Shown here piece after piece: positions 48,150 through 57,857 of a stretch of DNA of 64,000 nucleotides; the stretch's first letter is position 1; each line of letters starts with the position of its first letter. This DNA is from Pontibacter actiniarum (GTDB taxonomy: Bacteria; Bacteroidota; Bacteroidia; Cytophagales; Hymenobacteraceae). The translations under genes were made by a program, and so were the position numbers. The stretch spans positions 3,286,001-3,350,000 of the forward strand of contig NZ_CP021235.1 of assembly GCF_003585765.1 (NCBI RefSeq). Reading direction: 5' to 3'. Under the pieces are notes generated by a model. That model worked only from the letters and a program-made list of their open reading frames with translations, was not told the origin of the DNA and did not search any database.

Positions 48150-48530
48150 ATGGAATCAGCTGTACATCAGTACATACCATCGGACTATTTACCTATCCTC
48201 ATCCAGTTTGCGGCAGCCCTGGGCTTTGTGATTTTTGCGCTGACGCTTACGCACCTGCTGGGCCCCAAAAGAAATAGCGAGGTAAAAGGCGCTGCCTGGG
48301 AAAGCGGTATCGAATCTGTGGGAGACGCCCGTACCCCTATCTCCTACAAGTATTTCATGACGGCCATCCTGTTTGTACTGTTTGATGTGGAAATCATCTT
48401 CATGTACCCGTGGGCTGTTAACTTCAAAGGCTTCGGCTTGGAGGGTTTCCTGCAAATGCTGGTGTTTGTAACCCTGCTGATGGCCGGCTTCTTCTACGTG
48501 ATAAAAAAAGGCATCCTAGATTGGGAATAG
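48150..48530 (+). CDS. nuoA: NADH-quinone oxidoreductase subunit A
   Basis: A 126-residue membrane subunit of complex I with three helices. KGAAWESGIESVGDARTPIS and FMTAILFVLFDVEIIFMYPW are the NuoA signature; the loop between helices 1 and 2 lines the quinone-site region. The chosen ATG (MESAVHQYIPSDYLP) follows the promoter; the frame extends 47 codons upstream through the promoter itself, which rules those out. First gene of the operon. Confidence 0.95.
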   Translation: MESAVHQYIPSDYLPILIQFAAALGFVIFALTLTHLLGPKRNSEVKGAAWESGIESVGDARTPISYKYFMTAILFVLFDVEIIFMYPWAVNFKGFGLEGFLQMLVFVTLLMAGFFYVIKKGILDWE

Positions 48531-48610
48531 GACTTTAAACTTTTACAAGCGCACTATTGTTGCAGAAAAGGCATTCATCTGCCTGCTTGTAAAATCAAAT
48601 TCTCCTTAAA

Positions 48611-49165
48611 ATGAGCGATTCAAACAACGATATTAAATTAGTAGACGCGCCGGACGGCGTATCGGGTGCTGGTTTCTTCGCCACCTCGTTTGAGAAAGTA
48701 ATTGGACTGGCGCGCAAGCACTCGCTGTGGCCGCTGCCTTTTGCCACCTCTTGCTGCGGTATTGAGTACATGGCCACCATGGGCTCCAACTACGACATCT
48801 CCCGCTTCGGGTCGGAGCGCCCAAGCTTCTCCCCGCGCCAGGCAGACATCCTGATGGTGATGGGCACGATTGCCAAGAAGATGGGCCCAGTGGTAAAGCA
48901 GGTGTACGAGCAGATGGCCGAGCCGCGCTGGGTTATCGCCGTTGGCGCCTGTGCCTCCTCCGGCGGTATTTTCGATACGTACTCGGTGCTGCAGGGCATT
49001 GACCGCGTAGTGCCGGTGGACGTGTACGTGCCGGGCTGCCCGCCACGCCCTGAGCAGATCCTGGACGGCCTGATGCGCGTGCAGGAGCTGGCAGAAAACG
49101 AATCGCTGCGCCGCCGCAACTCTCCGGAGTACCAGGCACTCTTAGCCTCTTACAACATTAAATAA
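48611..49165 (+). CDS. nuoB: NADH-quinone oxidoreductase subunit B
   Basis: A 184-residue peripheral-arm subunit that binds cluster N2, the last iron-sulfur centre before quinone. Ligands are the tandem C48/C49 ([13 protein letters not shown]), C114 (VGACASSGG) and C143 ([11 protein letters not shown]). All are present. The C-terminal tail ([18 protein letters not shown]) is family-typical. nuoC starts 5 bp after its stop, indicating tight coupling. Confidence 0.97.
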   Translation: MSDSNNDIKLVDAPDGVSGAGFFATSFEKVIGLARKHSLWPLPFATSCCGIEYMATMGSNYDISRFGSERPSFSPRQADILMVMGTIAKKMGPVVKQVYEQMAEPRWVIAVGACASSGGIFDTYSVLQGIDRVVPVDVYVPGCPPRPEQILDGLMRVQELAENESLRRRNSPEYQALLASYNIK

Positions 49166-49170
49166 GCAGA

Positions 49171-49677
49171 ATGGAGCTTACGAACGAAAACGTACTCGGC
49201 AAAATCATCAGCAAGTTTGGGGAAGAGAACATCTGGGACGCCTTTAGCCCCGATGGCATCATGACGATCACCACCAACCGTGCGTCGATCATCGACCTGA
49301 TCCAGTACCTGTACGACGACGAGGAACTGCAGATCCGCTTCCTGACCACCATGTGCGGCATCCACTACCCGGACCACAAGGGCAAGGAACTGTGCGTGAT
49401 GTACCAGCTGCATAGCCTGCGTCATAATTACCGCATCCGCATTAAGGTGTTTATGCCTGCTGATGATGCCGTAATGCCGACGCTCACCAACCTCTATGCC
49501 ACCTCTAACTGGATGGAGCGCGAGACATTCGACTTCTACGGCGTCAAGTTTGTGGGCCACCCGAACCTGACCCGCATCCTGAACATCGAGGAGATGGAGT
49601 ACCACCCGATGCTGAAGCAGTACCCGCTGGAAGACCAGACACGGGAAGACAAGATAGATACCTATTTCGGACGCTAA
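49171..49677 (+). CDS. nuoC: NADH-quinone oxidoreductase subunit C
   Basis: A 168-residue 30-kDa-type subunit. Conserved sequence includes the C-terminal [20 protein letters not shown] followed by [20 protein letters not shown]. NuoC and NuoD are separate proteins here, not fused as in E. coli. It is shorter than many NuoC proteins but complete at both ends. It sits between nuoB (5-bp gap) and nuoD. Confidence 0.93.
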   Translation: MELTNENVLGKIISKFGEENIWDAFSPDGIMTITTNRASIIDLIQYLYDDEELQIRFLTTMCGIHYPDHKGKELCVMYQLHSLRHNYRIRIKVFMPADDAVMPTLTNLYATSNWMERETFDFYGVKFVGHPNLTRILNIEEMEYHPMLKQYPLEDQTREDKIDTYFGR

Positions 49678-49734
49678 GCCAGTTTGGCTGTTGCCCCTGC
49701 GAAGGAGCGCGGCAAGCATTCAACGAAAATAACA

Positions 49735-50979
49735 ATGGCTACTGAAAGTAAAACCGCTGAACTCACTGAACTGGAGCAATTCCGCAAAGACAACGGACTT
49801 GCCCTGCAGGAGGAGAGGCCTCTTACCACGCTGAACCTGGGCCCTACCCACCCGGCCACGCACGGTATTTTCCAGAACATCCTCCAAATGGACGGGGAGA
49901 AGATTGTGGACGCTGTTCCCACGATCGGCTACATCCACCGTGCCTTTGAGAAAATAGCAGAACGCCGGCCGTTCTACCAGATCACGCCGCTGACGGACCG
50001 CATGAACTACTGCTCATCCCCTATCAATAACATGGGGTATCACATGACGGTAGAGAAGCTGCTCGGCATTACCGTGCCGAAGCGCGCGCAGTACATCCGC
50101 GTGATCATGATGGAGCTGGCCCGTATCTCCGACCACCTGATCTGTAACTCGATCCTGGGTGTGGACTCCGGCGCCTTTACGGGCTTCCTGTACGTGATGC
50201 AGGAGCGTGAGCACATCTACGATATCTACGAGGAAGTATGCGGCGCCCGTCTGACCACGAACATGGGCCGCATCGGGGGGATGGAGCGCGACCTGTCGCC
50301 GAAAGCCCTGCACCTGATTGGCGAGTTCCTGAACCGGTTCCCGAAAGTATGGGCGGAGTTCGAGAAAATGATGACGCGTAACCGTATCTTCATGGACAGA
50401 ACAACCGGTGTGGGCGCTATTTCTGCGGAGCGTGCCCTGAACTACGGCTTCACAGGCCCTAACCTGCGTGCCGCCGGTGTAGACTACGATGTGCGCGTGA
50501 TGAACCCGTACTCGTCATACGAAGACTTTGAGTTTGAAATTCCGGTAGGCTCTAACGGCGACACGTACGACCGCTTCCTGGTTCGCAACGAGGAAGTGTG
50601 GCAAAGCTTAAAGATCATCGAGCAGGCTTACAAAAACCTGCCGGAGGGTTCTTACCACGCCGACGCCCCGCACTACTACCTGCCTCCAAAGCAGGAAGTG
50701 TACACCAACATGGAAGCGCTGATCTACCACTTTAAAATAGTGATGGGTGAGACGGACGCTCCGGTTGGAGAAGTGTACCACAGCGTAGAGGGCGGCAACG
50801 GAGAGTTGGGCTTCTACCTGATCAGCGACGGTGGCAGAACACCTTACCGACTGCACTTCCGCAGACCTTGCTTTATCTACTACCAGGCTTACACAGAGAT
50901 GATCAAGGGCGGCCAGCTGGCTGATGCGATCCTGACGCTGAGCAGCCTGAATGTGATTGCAGGGGAGCTAGACGCATAA
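49735..50979 (+). CDS. nuoD: NADH-quinone oxidoreductase subunit D
   Basis: A 414-residue 49-kDa subunit forming much of the quinone pocket. Conserved segments are [14 protein letters not shown] near residue 37, [15 protein letters not shown], and [12 protein letters not shown]; the family's His and Tyr residues at the quinone site (HPATHG, DRMNYC) are present. The start [16 protein letters not shown] is chosen; the frame continues 17 codons upstream into the spacer after nuoC without conserved sequence. Confidence 0.96.
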   Translation: MATESKTAELTELEQFRKDNGLALQEERPLTTLNLGPTHPATHGIFQNILQMDGEKIVDAVPTIGYIHRAFEKIAERRPFYQITPLTDRMNYCSSPINNMGYHMTVEKLLGITVPKRAQYIRVIMMELARISDHLICNSILGVDSGAFTGFLYVMQEREHIYDIYEEVCGARLTTNMGRIGGMERDLSPKALHLIGEFLNRFPKVWAEFEKMMTRNRIFMDRTTGVGAISAERALNYGFTGPNLRAAGVDYDVRVMNPYSSYEDFEFEIPVGSNGDTYDRFLVRNEEVWQSLKIIEQAYKNLPEGSYHADAPHYYLPPKQEVYTNMEALIYHFKIVMGETDAPVGEVYHSVEGGNGELGFYLISDGGRTPYRLHFRRPCFIYYQAYTEMIKGGQLADAILTLSSLNVIAGELDA

Positions 50980-51046
50980 TACTTACAACAAGAATCATTT
51001 ACCATTTAACATTGGCCTGTACCAACGGGCCAATGACAACTGAAAA

Positions 51047-51580
51047 ATGGCAGAAACAATAAACGAAGTGAAGTTTTCTGACGCGGCCATGGCCGAGATC
51101 CAGCGCTACATCAGCCACTACCCGGAGGGTCGTCAGAAATCAGCCCTGCTCCCGATCCTGCACATTGCGCAGGCAGAGTTCGGCGGCTGGGTAAGCCCCG
51201 AGGTGATGGACAAGGTGGCTGAGATCCTGAACATCCAGCCGATTGAAGTATACGAGGTAGCCACTTTCTACACCATGTTCAACCTGAAGCCGGTTGGCAA
51301 GCACGTGCTGGAAGTATGCCGCACAGGCCCTTGCTGCCTGCGCGGTGCCGACCAGATGATCGACATGCTGAAGCAGAAGCTGAACATCGAGGAAGGCGAA
51401 ACGACTGCCGACGGCATGTTTACCCTAAAGCCGGTGGAATGCCTGGCCTCTTGTGGCTCAGGCCCGATGCTGCAGGTGCGCGAAACCTTCTACGAGAACA
51501 TCGACAGCGAGGAGAAGCTGGACCAGTTCCTGGAGATGATGCGCCACAAAGAGCACGAAACCCCTACCTGGGCTAAGTAA
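51047..51580 (+). CDS. nuoE: NADH-quinone oxidoreductase subunit E
   Basis: A 177-residue 24-kDa subunit of the NADH-oxidising module. It binds the [2Fe-2S] cluster N1a through C91 and C96 (CRTGPCCLRGA) and C132 and C136 (ECLASCGSGP), all present. The N-terminal helical part (ALLPILHIAQAEFGGWVSPE) is typical. An unusually long 152-bp spacer separates it from nuoF. Confidence 0.96.
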   Translation: MAETINEVKFSDAAMAEIQRYISHYPEGRQKSALLPILHIAQAEFGGWVSPEVMDKVAEILNIQPIEVYEVATFYTMFNLKPVGKHVLEVCRTGPCCLRGADQMIDMLKQKLNIEEGETTADGMFTLKPVECLASCGSGPMLQVRETFYENIDSEEKLDQFLEMMRHKEHETPTWAK

Positions 51581-51732
51581 ACCGGACCTTGTGACAAAAG
51601 CCTATCAGACAAAAGACTTTATACTTGCATCACCTCTTTTGTTCTTTGTCAAAAGCTCCTTTGTCAGTCACTAATAAAGTATAAACAGGCAGAAGCCGGT
51701 AAAGCAACTGCCAAGCTATATATCCTGCTACA

Positions 51733-53079
51733 ATGGGACTTAAAATATTAACTGAACATATCAACGTACCCGGCATCGAAACGCTGGAAGTGTATCGGAA
51801 GCACGGCGGCTACAAATCAGTAGAAAAAGCCCTGAAAACGATGTCTCCGGAAGAGGTGGTGGAAGAGGTGAAAACATCGGGCCTGCGTGGCCGTGGTGGC
51901 GCCGGCTTCCCGACGGGTATGAAGTGGAGCTTCCTGGCGAAGCCGGAGGGCGTTCCGCGCTACCTGGTGTGCAACGCCGACGAATCAGAGCCGGGCACCT
52001 TCAAGGACCGCTGGTTCATGGAGAAAAATCCGCACGCGCTGATCGAAGGCATGATCACGTCGAGCTACGCGCTGGGAGCCAACACGTCTTATATCTACAT
52101 CCGTGGCGAGTTGTTGTTTGTGCTGCGCATTCTGGAGAAAGCGATCGCTGAGGCGTACGCGGCCGGTTTGCTGGGCAAGAACATACTGGGTTCTGGTTAC
52201 GACCTGGACCTGCACGTAGCGCCGGGTGGCGGTGCCTATATCTGCGGCGAAGAGACAGCCCTGCTGGAATCATTGGAAGGTAAGCGTGGTAACCCGCGTA
52301 ACAAGCCCCCTTTCCCGGCGGTGAAGGGTCTGTTCCAGAGTCCGACGGTGGTAAACAACGTGGAGACCATCTCTTCGGTGCCTTGGATCGTGAACAACAC
52401 GGGCGCTGAGTACGCGAAAATCGGCATCGGCCGAAGCACAGGCACGAAGCTGATCTCTGCCAGCGGCAACATCAACAAGCCGGGCGTTTACGAAATCGAG
52501 CTGGGTGTACCGGTGGAGGAGTTCATTTACTCTGACGAGTACTGCGGCGGCATCTGGAAAGGCAAGCAACTGAAGGCTGTAGTGCCGGGAGGTTCTTCCG
52601 TGCCGATTCTGCCTGCTGAACTGATCCTGAAGACCGCTGCCGGCGAGCAGCGCCTCATGAGCTACGAGTCACTGTCGGACGGCGGCTTTGTGAGCGGCTC
52701 CATGCTGGGCTCAGGTGCCTTTATCGTGTTCGACGAAGACCAGTGCATCGTCCGTAACACGTGGAACTATGCCCGCTTCTACCACCACGAGTCTTGTGGC
52801 CAGTGTAGCCCATGCCGCGAAGGTACAGGCTGGATGGAGAAAGTGCTGCACCGCATTGAGTACGGCCACGGCCATCAGCAGGACATCGACCTGCTGGTAA
52901 GCGTTGCCAAGCAGATTGAGGGAAATACCATTTGCCCGCTGGGTGATGCCGCCGCATGGCCAGTAGCAGCCGCTATCCGCCACTTCCGACACGAGTTCGA
53001 GTGGCACATCAACCATCCGAAAGAGGCAACAGCCCCGGGTGCGGTGTACAGAGGCCAGCTGGACGCGGTAACAGCTTAG
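51733..53079 (+). CDS. nuoF: NADH-quinone oxidoreductase subunit F
   Basis: A 448-residue 51-kDa subunit where NADH transfers hydride to FMN. The nucleotide-binding region is SGLRGRGGAGFPTGMKWSF near residue 51 and NADESEPGTFKDR near residue 79. The [4Fe-4S] cluster N3 is held by ESCGQCSPCREG near residue 355 and the distal Cys in GNTICPLGDAA near 397. Length is normal. A 258-bp non-coding spacer with repetitive words separates it from nuoG. Confidence 0.97.
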   Translation: MGLKILTEHINVPGIETLEVYRKHGGYKSVEKALKTMSPEEVVEEVKTSGLRGRGGAGFPTGMKWSFLAKPEGVPRYLVCNADESEPGTFKDRWFMEKNPHALIEGMITSSYALGANTSYIYIRGELLFVLRILEKAIAEAYAAGLLGKNILGSGYDLDLHVAPGGGAYICGEETALLESLEGKRGNPRNKPPFPAVKGLFQSPTVVNNVETISSVPWIVNNTGAEYAKIGIGRSTGTKLISASGNINKPGVYEIELGVPVEEFIYSDEYCGGIWKGKQLKAVVPGGSSVPILPAELILKTAAGEQRLMSYESLSDGGFVSGSMLGSGAFIVFDEDQCIVRNTWNYARFYHHESCGQCSPCREGTGWMEKVLHRIEYGHGHQQDIDLLVSVAKQIEGNTICPLGDAAAWPVAAAIRHFRHEFEWHINHPKEATAPGAVYRGQLDAVTA

Positions 53080-53337
53080 TTTTTTAGATATAAGTATCAA
53101 GACGTAAGACACAGGACTTTTAGGAGTTACGCGCATTTGTTTTGATACAGAAGTACAGGAAACACACAGCTCGTTATCTGTCATTCTGAAAGAAGCCTGG
53201 TTGAAGGGGTTGTAAGCCGTTGCGGCTCGCCCACAGGATCCTGACAGGATGCCAAAACGAAGTATAAATAAGTATAGCTTAAATCGTTTGTTGCTCGGCT
53301 TCTGACGAACAACGAATAACGAACAACGATATTAAAA

Positions 53338-54318
53338 ATGGCTAAAGTAACAATTGACGGCATCGAGATAGAGGTAGAAGACGGAACTACCATTCTCCAG
53401 GCTGCAAGAAAAATCGGGGGTAGTGTAGTGCCTCCTGCCATGTGTTATTACGGTCCGCTAAAAGGCAGCGGCGGTAAGTGCCGTGTGTGCCTTGTAAAGG
53501 TAACCCAAGGCTCTGCCAAAGACACACGCCCTATGCCTAAGCTGGTTGCTTCGTGCATCACGCAGGTACAGGACGGCATGGTAGTAGAGAACACCACCAA
53601 CGAAGAAGTGCTGAATGCCCGTAAAGGCATCGTGGAAATGCTGCTGATCAACCACCCGCTGGATTGCCCTATCTGCGACCAGGCCGGTGAGTGTAGCCTG
53701 CAGGACCTGTCTTACGAGCACGGCGTGAGCGCGACCCGCTACGAGGAAGAGCGCCGCTCTTTCAATAAAGTAGACCTGGGCCCGTACATCCAGCTGCACA
53801 TGACGCGCTGCATCCTGTGCTACCGCTGCGTGTACACCGCTGACCAGATCACCCCGGAGCGTGTACACGGTGTGCTAGGCCGTGGTGATGCGGCAGAAAT
53901 CGGGACGTACATCGAGAACGTGATCGACAACGACTTCTCAGGCAACGTGATCGATGTTTGCCCAGTTGGTGCCCTCACAGACAAAACCTGGCGCTTTAAG
54001 AACCGTGTGTGGTTTACCAAGCCAATGGATGCGCACCGCGACTGCCCTACCTGCTCGGGTAAGGTTACGCTGTGGGCGCGTGGCGAAGAGGTGCTGCGTG
54101 TAACGGCTCGCAAAGACCAGTACAACGAGGTAGAGGAGTTTATCTGTAACACGTGCCGCTTTGATAAGAAGGAGATGAACGACTGGACGATCGAAGGCCC
54201 ACGCCACATCGACAGGCAGTCTGTTATCTCGGCAAACCACTATGAGCTGCCGGTTATAAACGTGCCGATTGTACCGAACTTACCAACATCTACTAAGAAA
54301 AACCTGCCTCAGCACTAA
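53338..54318 (+). CDS. nuoG: NADH-quinone oxidoreductase subunit G, short form
   Basis: A 326-residue iron-sulfur subunit of the electron-input arm. The N-terminal [2Fe-2S] ferredoxin domain has MCYYGPLKGSGGKCRVCLVK; the His/Cys cluster group is HPLDCPICDQAGEC; the next [4Fe-4S] group is TRCILCYRCV with DVCPVGALTD. A further CPTCSGKV...ICNTCRF group follows, after which the protein ends. The large molybdopterin-fold C-terminal domain of NuoG in E. coli or Thermus is absent. No frameshift is seen, and nuoH starts 2 bp after the stop, so the short length looks natural. Confidence 0.92.
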   Translation: MAKVTIDGIEIEVEDGTTILQAARKIGGSVVPPAMCYYGPLKGSGGKCRVCLVKVTQGSAKDTRPMPKLVASCITQVQDGMVVENTTNEEVLNARKGIVEMLLINHPLDCPICDQAGECSLQDLSYEHGVSATRYEEERRSFNKVDLGPYIQLHMTRCILCYRCVYTADQITPERVHGVLGRGDAAEIGTYIENVIDNDFSGNVIDVCPVGALTDKTWRFKNRVWFTKPMDAHRDCPTCSGKVTLWARGEEVLRVTARKDQYNEVEEFICNTCRFDKKEMNDWTIEGPRHIDRQSVISANHYELPVINVPIVPNLPTSTKKNLPQH

Positions 54319-54320
54319 TT

Positions 54321-55376
54321 ATGGAGTCTGTAGACCTATTATATAAAGCAATTTACATTCTGGTTATCTTCGGTATCACCCTGCTGATAGCGACCTACTC
54401 AACCTATTTCGAGCGTAAAATAGCTGCCTTCATCCAGGACCGCGTCGGGCCAAACCGCGCAGGACCTGCTGGTTTGCTGCAGCCGCTGGCCGATGCCGGT
54501 AAACTGTTCTTTAAGGAGGACTTTATACCTGCCAGGTCGAACAAGGCGCTCTTCATTATCGGGCCGGGTATCGCCATGCTGGTGGCCACCATGTCAAGCG
54601 CCGTTATACCTTTCGGTGATATGCTCCTGATAGACGGACACGAAGTGTTCCTGCAGGCCATTGAGGTGAATATCGGTGTGCTTTATGTATTTGGTGTCGT
54701 GTCGTTGGGCGTGTACGGCCTGATGATCGGCGGCTGGGCTTCTAACAACAAATTCTCACTGCTGGGTGCGATTCGTGCCGCTTCGCAGAACATCAGTTAC
54801 GAGTTGGCCATGGGCTTATCGCTTATCGCTATCCTGATGATGACGGGCTCCCTTTCCCTGAGAGAGATTGCGGCACAGCAGGCGGGCTTTAACTGGAATA
54901 TCTGGTATCAGCCGCTGGGCTTTATCATCTTCCTGGTGTGCGCCTTTGCCGAGTGTAACCGTACGCCGTTCGACTTACCAGAGAGTGAGGCCGAGCTGAT
55001 CGGTGGATACCACACGGAGTATGGCTCTATGAAGCTGGGTATGTACCTGTTTGCGGAGTATATCAACATCTTTGTGGCCTCAGCCGTGATGTCGACCCTG
55101 TACTTTGGCGCTTACAACTTCCCGTTCATGGAGAACCTGCGGGAGGCGATCAGCGACCCGGTGCTGGCTAACAACGTAGTGACGCTGGTTGGCGTGGTGG
55201 CCATGTTTGCGAAGATCTTCCTGTTTATCTTCTTCTTTATGTGGGTACGCTGGACGCTTCCGCGCTTCCGTTACGACCAGCTGATGAAGCTGGGCTGGCA
55301 GATCCTGATCCCGCTGGCGATCCTGAACATCATCCTGACAGGCGGCGGAATTCTGCTGAAAGACTTCTTATTTTAA
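54321..55376 (+). CDS. nuoH: NADH-quinone oxidoreductase subunit H
   Basis: A 351-residue membrane subunit with about eight helices that joins the peripheral arm to the proton-pumping arm and closes the quinone chamber. Family signatures are FIQDRVGPNRAGPAGLLQPL near residue 37, LFFKEDFIPA, and NRTPFDLPESEAELIGGYHT near residue 213. The ATG is 2 bp after the nuoG stop codon, indicating translational coupling. Confidence 0.97.
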   Translation: MESVDLLYKAIYILVIFGITLLIATYSTYFERKIAAFIQDRVGPNRAGPAGLLQPLADAGKLFFKEDFIPARSNKALFIIGPGIAMLVATMSSAVIPFGDMLLIDGHEVFLQAIEVNIGVLYVFGVVSLGVYGLMIGGWASNNKFSLLGAIRAASQNISYELAMGLSLIAILMMTGSLSLREIAAQQAGFNWNIWYQPLGFIIFLVCAFAECNRTPFDLPESEAELIGGYHTEYGSMKLGMYLFAEYINIFVASAVMSTLYFGAYNFPFMENLREAISDPVLANNVVTLVGVVAMFAKIFLFIFFFMWVRWTLPRFRYDQLMKLGWQILIPLAILNIILTGGGILLKDFLF

Positions 55377-55460
55377 ACTATAGTACCGAAATTTGAATGT
55401 TGATGGCCAGCAACCTGTTACAGGTATAGCTATACACCGACACTCATAATTGACCAAGAG

Positions 55461-55970
55461 ATGGAACCACTATCAAATAGAAGAAAGCAACTGGAGAAGA
55501 AGGAGATGACGTTCGCTGAGAAAGCGTACCTGCCTGCTATTGCCCAGGGGCTTGGTATCACCCTGAAACACTTCTTCAAGAAGAAAGCGACCATACAGTA
55601 CCCCGAGCAGACACGCGAGCGCAGTGAGCACTGGCGCGGGCTGCACGTGCTGAAGCGCGACGAGAAAGGCGCAGAGCGTTGCACGGCCTGTGGTCTGTGC
55701 GCCGTAGCCTGCCCTGCCGAGGCCATCACCATGACAGCCGGCGAGCGCAAGGCTGGCGAGGAGCACCTGTACCGCGAGGAGAAATATGCGGTAACGTACG
55801 AGGTGAACATGCTGCGTTGCATTTTCTGCGGCCTCTGCGAGGAAGCCTGCCCGAAAGCAGCCATCTTCCTGCAGGACGACAAGATTGCACCGGCCCGTTT
55901 CGAGCGTGACGAATTTATCTACGGCAAAGACCGTTTAGTTGAGCCTCTTAAAACCACTGAAACAAAATAA
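55461..55970 (+). CDS. nuoI: NADH-quinone oxidoreductase subunit I
   Basis: A 169-residue 23-kDa subunit carrying two [4Fe-4S] clusters (N6a and N6b), bound by the paired motifs CTACGLCAVACP near residue 74 and CIFCGLCEEACP near residue 118. The N-terminal amphipathic part (AYLPAIAQGLGITLKHFFKK) anchors it to the membrane arm. nuoJ begins 4 bp after its stop. Confidence 0.96.
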   Translation: MEPLSNRRKQLEKKEMTFAEKAYLPAIAQGLGITLKHFFKKKATIQYPEQTRERSEHWRGLHVLKRDEKGAERCTACGLCAVACPAEAITMTAGERKAGEEHLYREEKYAVTYEVNMLRCIFCGLCEEACPKAAIFLQDDKIAPARFERDEFIYGKDRLVEPLKTTETK

Positions 55971-55974
55971 CACG

Positions 55975-56493
55975 ATGACCGAGAGTCTGTTCTATTTTCT
56001 TGCTTCGCTAACACTGCTTTGCGCCCTGATGGTTGTTATTTCCAAAAACCCGGTGCACAGCGTGCTGTTCCTTATCATCACGTTCTTTACTATTTCGGGC
56101 CACTACATTCTGCTGAACGCGCAGTTCCTGGCTGCCGTGAACATCATTGTGTACGCAGGGGCCATCATGGTGCTTTTCCTGTTCGTGATCATGTTCCTGA
56201 ACATGAGTAAAGAGTCGGAGAACAAGGTTAAAACCTCCACCCTAAGTAAGTTTGCCGGTGCTATTGCCGGAGGGCTGCTGTTTGTCGTTTTAATTGCGGC
56301 GCTGAAAGACGCTGGCGTGGCAGGCTACAACCCCGAAACCTATAACTCACAGGTAGGGATGGTGGAAAACCTGGGCTTTGTGCTTTACACGCAGTACCTG
56401 CTGCCTTTCGAGCTGGCTTCTGTGCTGTTCTTGGTGGCAATGGTTGGCGCTGTGATGCTGGGCAAGAAAGAAACAGGCGAGCAGCATTTCTAA
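55975..56493 (+). CDS. nuoJ: NADH-quinone oxidoreductase subunit J
   Basis: A 172-residue membrane subunit with about five helices. SKNPVHSVLFLIITFF and VNIIVYAGAIMVLFLFVIMF are NuoJ signatures, the latter including the pi-bulge helix region linked to proton transfer. The start MTESLFYFLASL avoids overlap with nuoI; the frame opens 12 codons earlier inside nuoI. It is followed 24 bp later by a terminator hairpin, and nuoK is not next but 1.3 kb away. Confidence 0.93.
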   Translation: MTESLFYFLASLTLLCALMVVISKNPVHSVLFLIITFFTISGHYILLNAQFLAAVNIIVYAGAIMVLFLFVIMFLNMSKESENKVKTSTLSKFAGAIAGGLLFVVLIAALKDAGVAGYNPETYNSQVGMVENLGFVLYTQYLLPFELASVLFLVAMVGAVMLGKKETGEQHF

Positions 56494-56517
56494 GACTCAC
56501 CGTCGAATAAAATATGG

Positions 56518-56549
56518 AGAGGCGCCGGAAGTATACTTCCGGCGCCTCT
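56518..56549. terminator. Palindromic terminator between nuoJ and the antisense lipoprotein gene
   Basis: A perfect 14-bp stem (AGAGGCGCCGGAAG and complement) with loop TATA and a following TTTT. It can end both nuoJ transcription and the convergent lipoprotein gene. Confidence 0.8.
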
Positions 56550-56555
56550 TTTCTG

Positions 56556-57602
56556 TTACAGCTGCTCGGTTACCCCCAGCTGTACTTCCAACAGCTCCGA
56601 GTGCCCCGCATCGTCATCAGACAGCACCACCACCCGGTACTGCCCCTCCTCCAGCCTGTTCACCACCAAAGACTCCGCCTTGCCAATGTAGGCAGAGCCG
56701 TCCGGGTTCTGCAGCTTAGTGGCCGGCACCTCCAACGGATTTAGTTCATCAGTAGCGTAAGGCAGGGCGTTTAGGTCAATCACCCCGATAAAGCTTCCCA
56801 GCACCTCCCCGTCATCAATGGCATTGGGGGTATCCTCCACCGAGGCAGTAAAGAAAAGCTTGTCGTCGAGGGTGTAAGCCCCGGAAAAGCCGGCAGGGCT
56901 CTGCCCTAGCACCGGAAGCTTGAAGTAGTAAACGGCGGCGGCAGGAATATCACCTTTGCTCAGCACGAACTGCTTAAAGTCATCCGTATCCATCCGAATC
57001 AGGATGTTGCTGCCAGCGCCGGCGGGGCGCTGCAACAGGTACGTGTACACGTCGTCCATGGCCAGTCCCTCAATGTTGAGCACGCCTTCGTTCTCAATCC
57101 GCAGCACACGCTTCACGAAAGTATAAAAGCGGCTCAGGTCCAGCTCCTGCACAGCCATATCATCTGTTAAATTCACCAGGTAGGCCTTGTTACGCGCCTC
57201 GCTGGCCCCGGAGCCGAGCAGCAGCAGCAGTTCGTCGCGCCCATAGGAGAAGTGCGTCATACTCTCCAGATCCGGCTTGGCGGCCTTGGGGATGCGGCCG
57301 TTCACCACCCCGGAGGAGTCAAACAGCGCATGCCGCTGCACCAGCTGGTACTCCTCGTTAAGCTGGTACAGGAAAGGAGAGTCATCCCCCACGACATAAA
57401 AAGCGTTCTGGACATGGGCAACACCGGAGGCGGAGGGGATTTCCTCGAAAAGGCGCTTGGCACGCGTGGTAGCGGTTAAGTTCATGTTCTTCATGCGGGA
57501 AACGGCTGTGGCCGTGTAATCACTGGCCGTAGGTTTATTGGATTTACAGGCCTGTGTGAGCGGCAATAGCAGCAAAAGGTATAAGATATACTGTGGCTTC
57601 AT
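56556..57602 (-). CDS. Predicted lipoprotein, DUF6929-like beta-propeller
   Basis: A 348-residue protein with a lipoprotein signal ending in LTQAC (Cys19). The mature part has repeated beta-strand patterns (ASGVAHVQNAFYVVGDDSPF, DLESMTHFSYGRDELLLLLG, NEGVLNIEGLAMDDVYTYLL) that fit the propeller described as DUF6929 or esterase-like phytase-type; the assignment is tentative. No signature links it to complex I. It lies antisense between nuoJ and nuoK, splitting the operon. The function is unknown. Confidence 0.7.
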   Translation of the reverse strand: MKPQYILYLLLLLPLTQACKSNKPTASDYTATAVSRMKNMNLTATTRAKRLFEEIPSASGVAHVQNAFYVVGDDSPFLYQLNEEYQLVQRHALFDSSGVVNGRIPKAAKPDLESMTHFSYGRDELLLLLGSGASEARNKAYLVNLTDDMAVQELDLSRFYTFVKRVLRIENEGVLNIEGLAMDDVYTYLLQRPAGAGSNILIRMDTDDFKQFVLSKGDIPAAAVYYFKLPVLGQSPAGFSGAYTLDDKLFFTASVEDTPNAIDDGEVLGSFIGVIDLNALPYATDELNPLEVPATKLQNPDGSAYIGKAESLVVNRLEEGQYRVVVLSDDDAGHSELLEVQLGVTEQL

Positions 57603-57796
57603 GGTTTATAGTTTGTAATTCCCATAGCTACGCAAACACACGCTAAAAGTATAAAACGGCAGCCCGGATCGCCCACAGAAAAAGAAAACCTAACAATATA
57701 GCAGAAAAGCCCAAAACGCAACGGAAGGCAGTTTAGAGCGGCCTTCGCGGCCAGAAGAAGATTGGAAATATGTTATGGTTTTTACAAAAATGGGGA

Positions 57797-57804
57797 TAAC
57801 TTTG
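57797..57804 (+). promoter_or_regulatory. Promoter -7 element for nuoKLMN
   Basis: TAACTTTG matches TAnnTTTG and would give a leader of roughly 48 nt before the nuoK ATG. A separate promoter is needed because a terminator and an antisense gene cut nuoKLMN off from nuoA-J. No good -33 box is visible. Confidence 0.5.
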
Positions 57805-57857
57805 CGACTTGATTTTTGGATCGTAATTTAAGAGTAGTACGTTCAGTCACACAGAAA

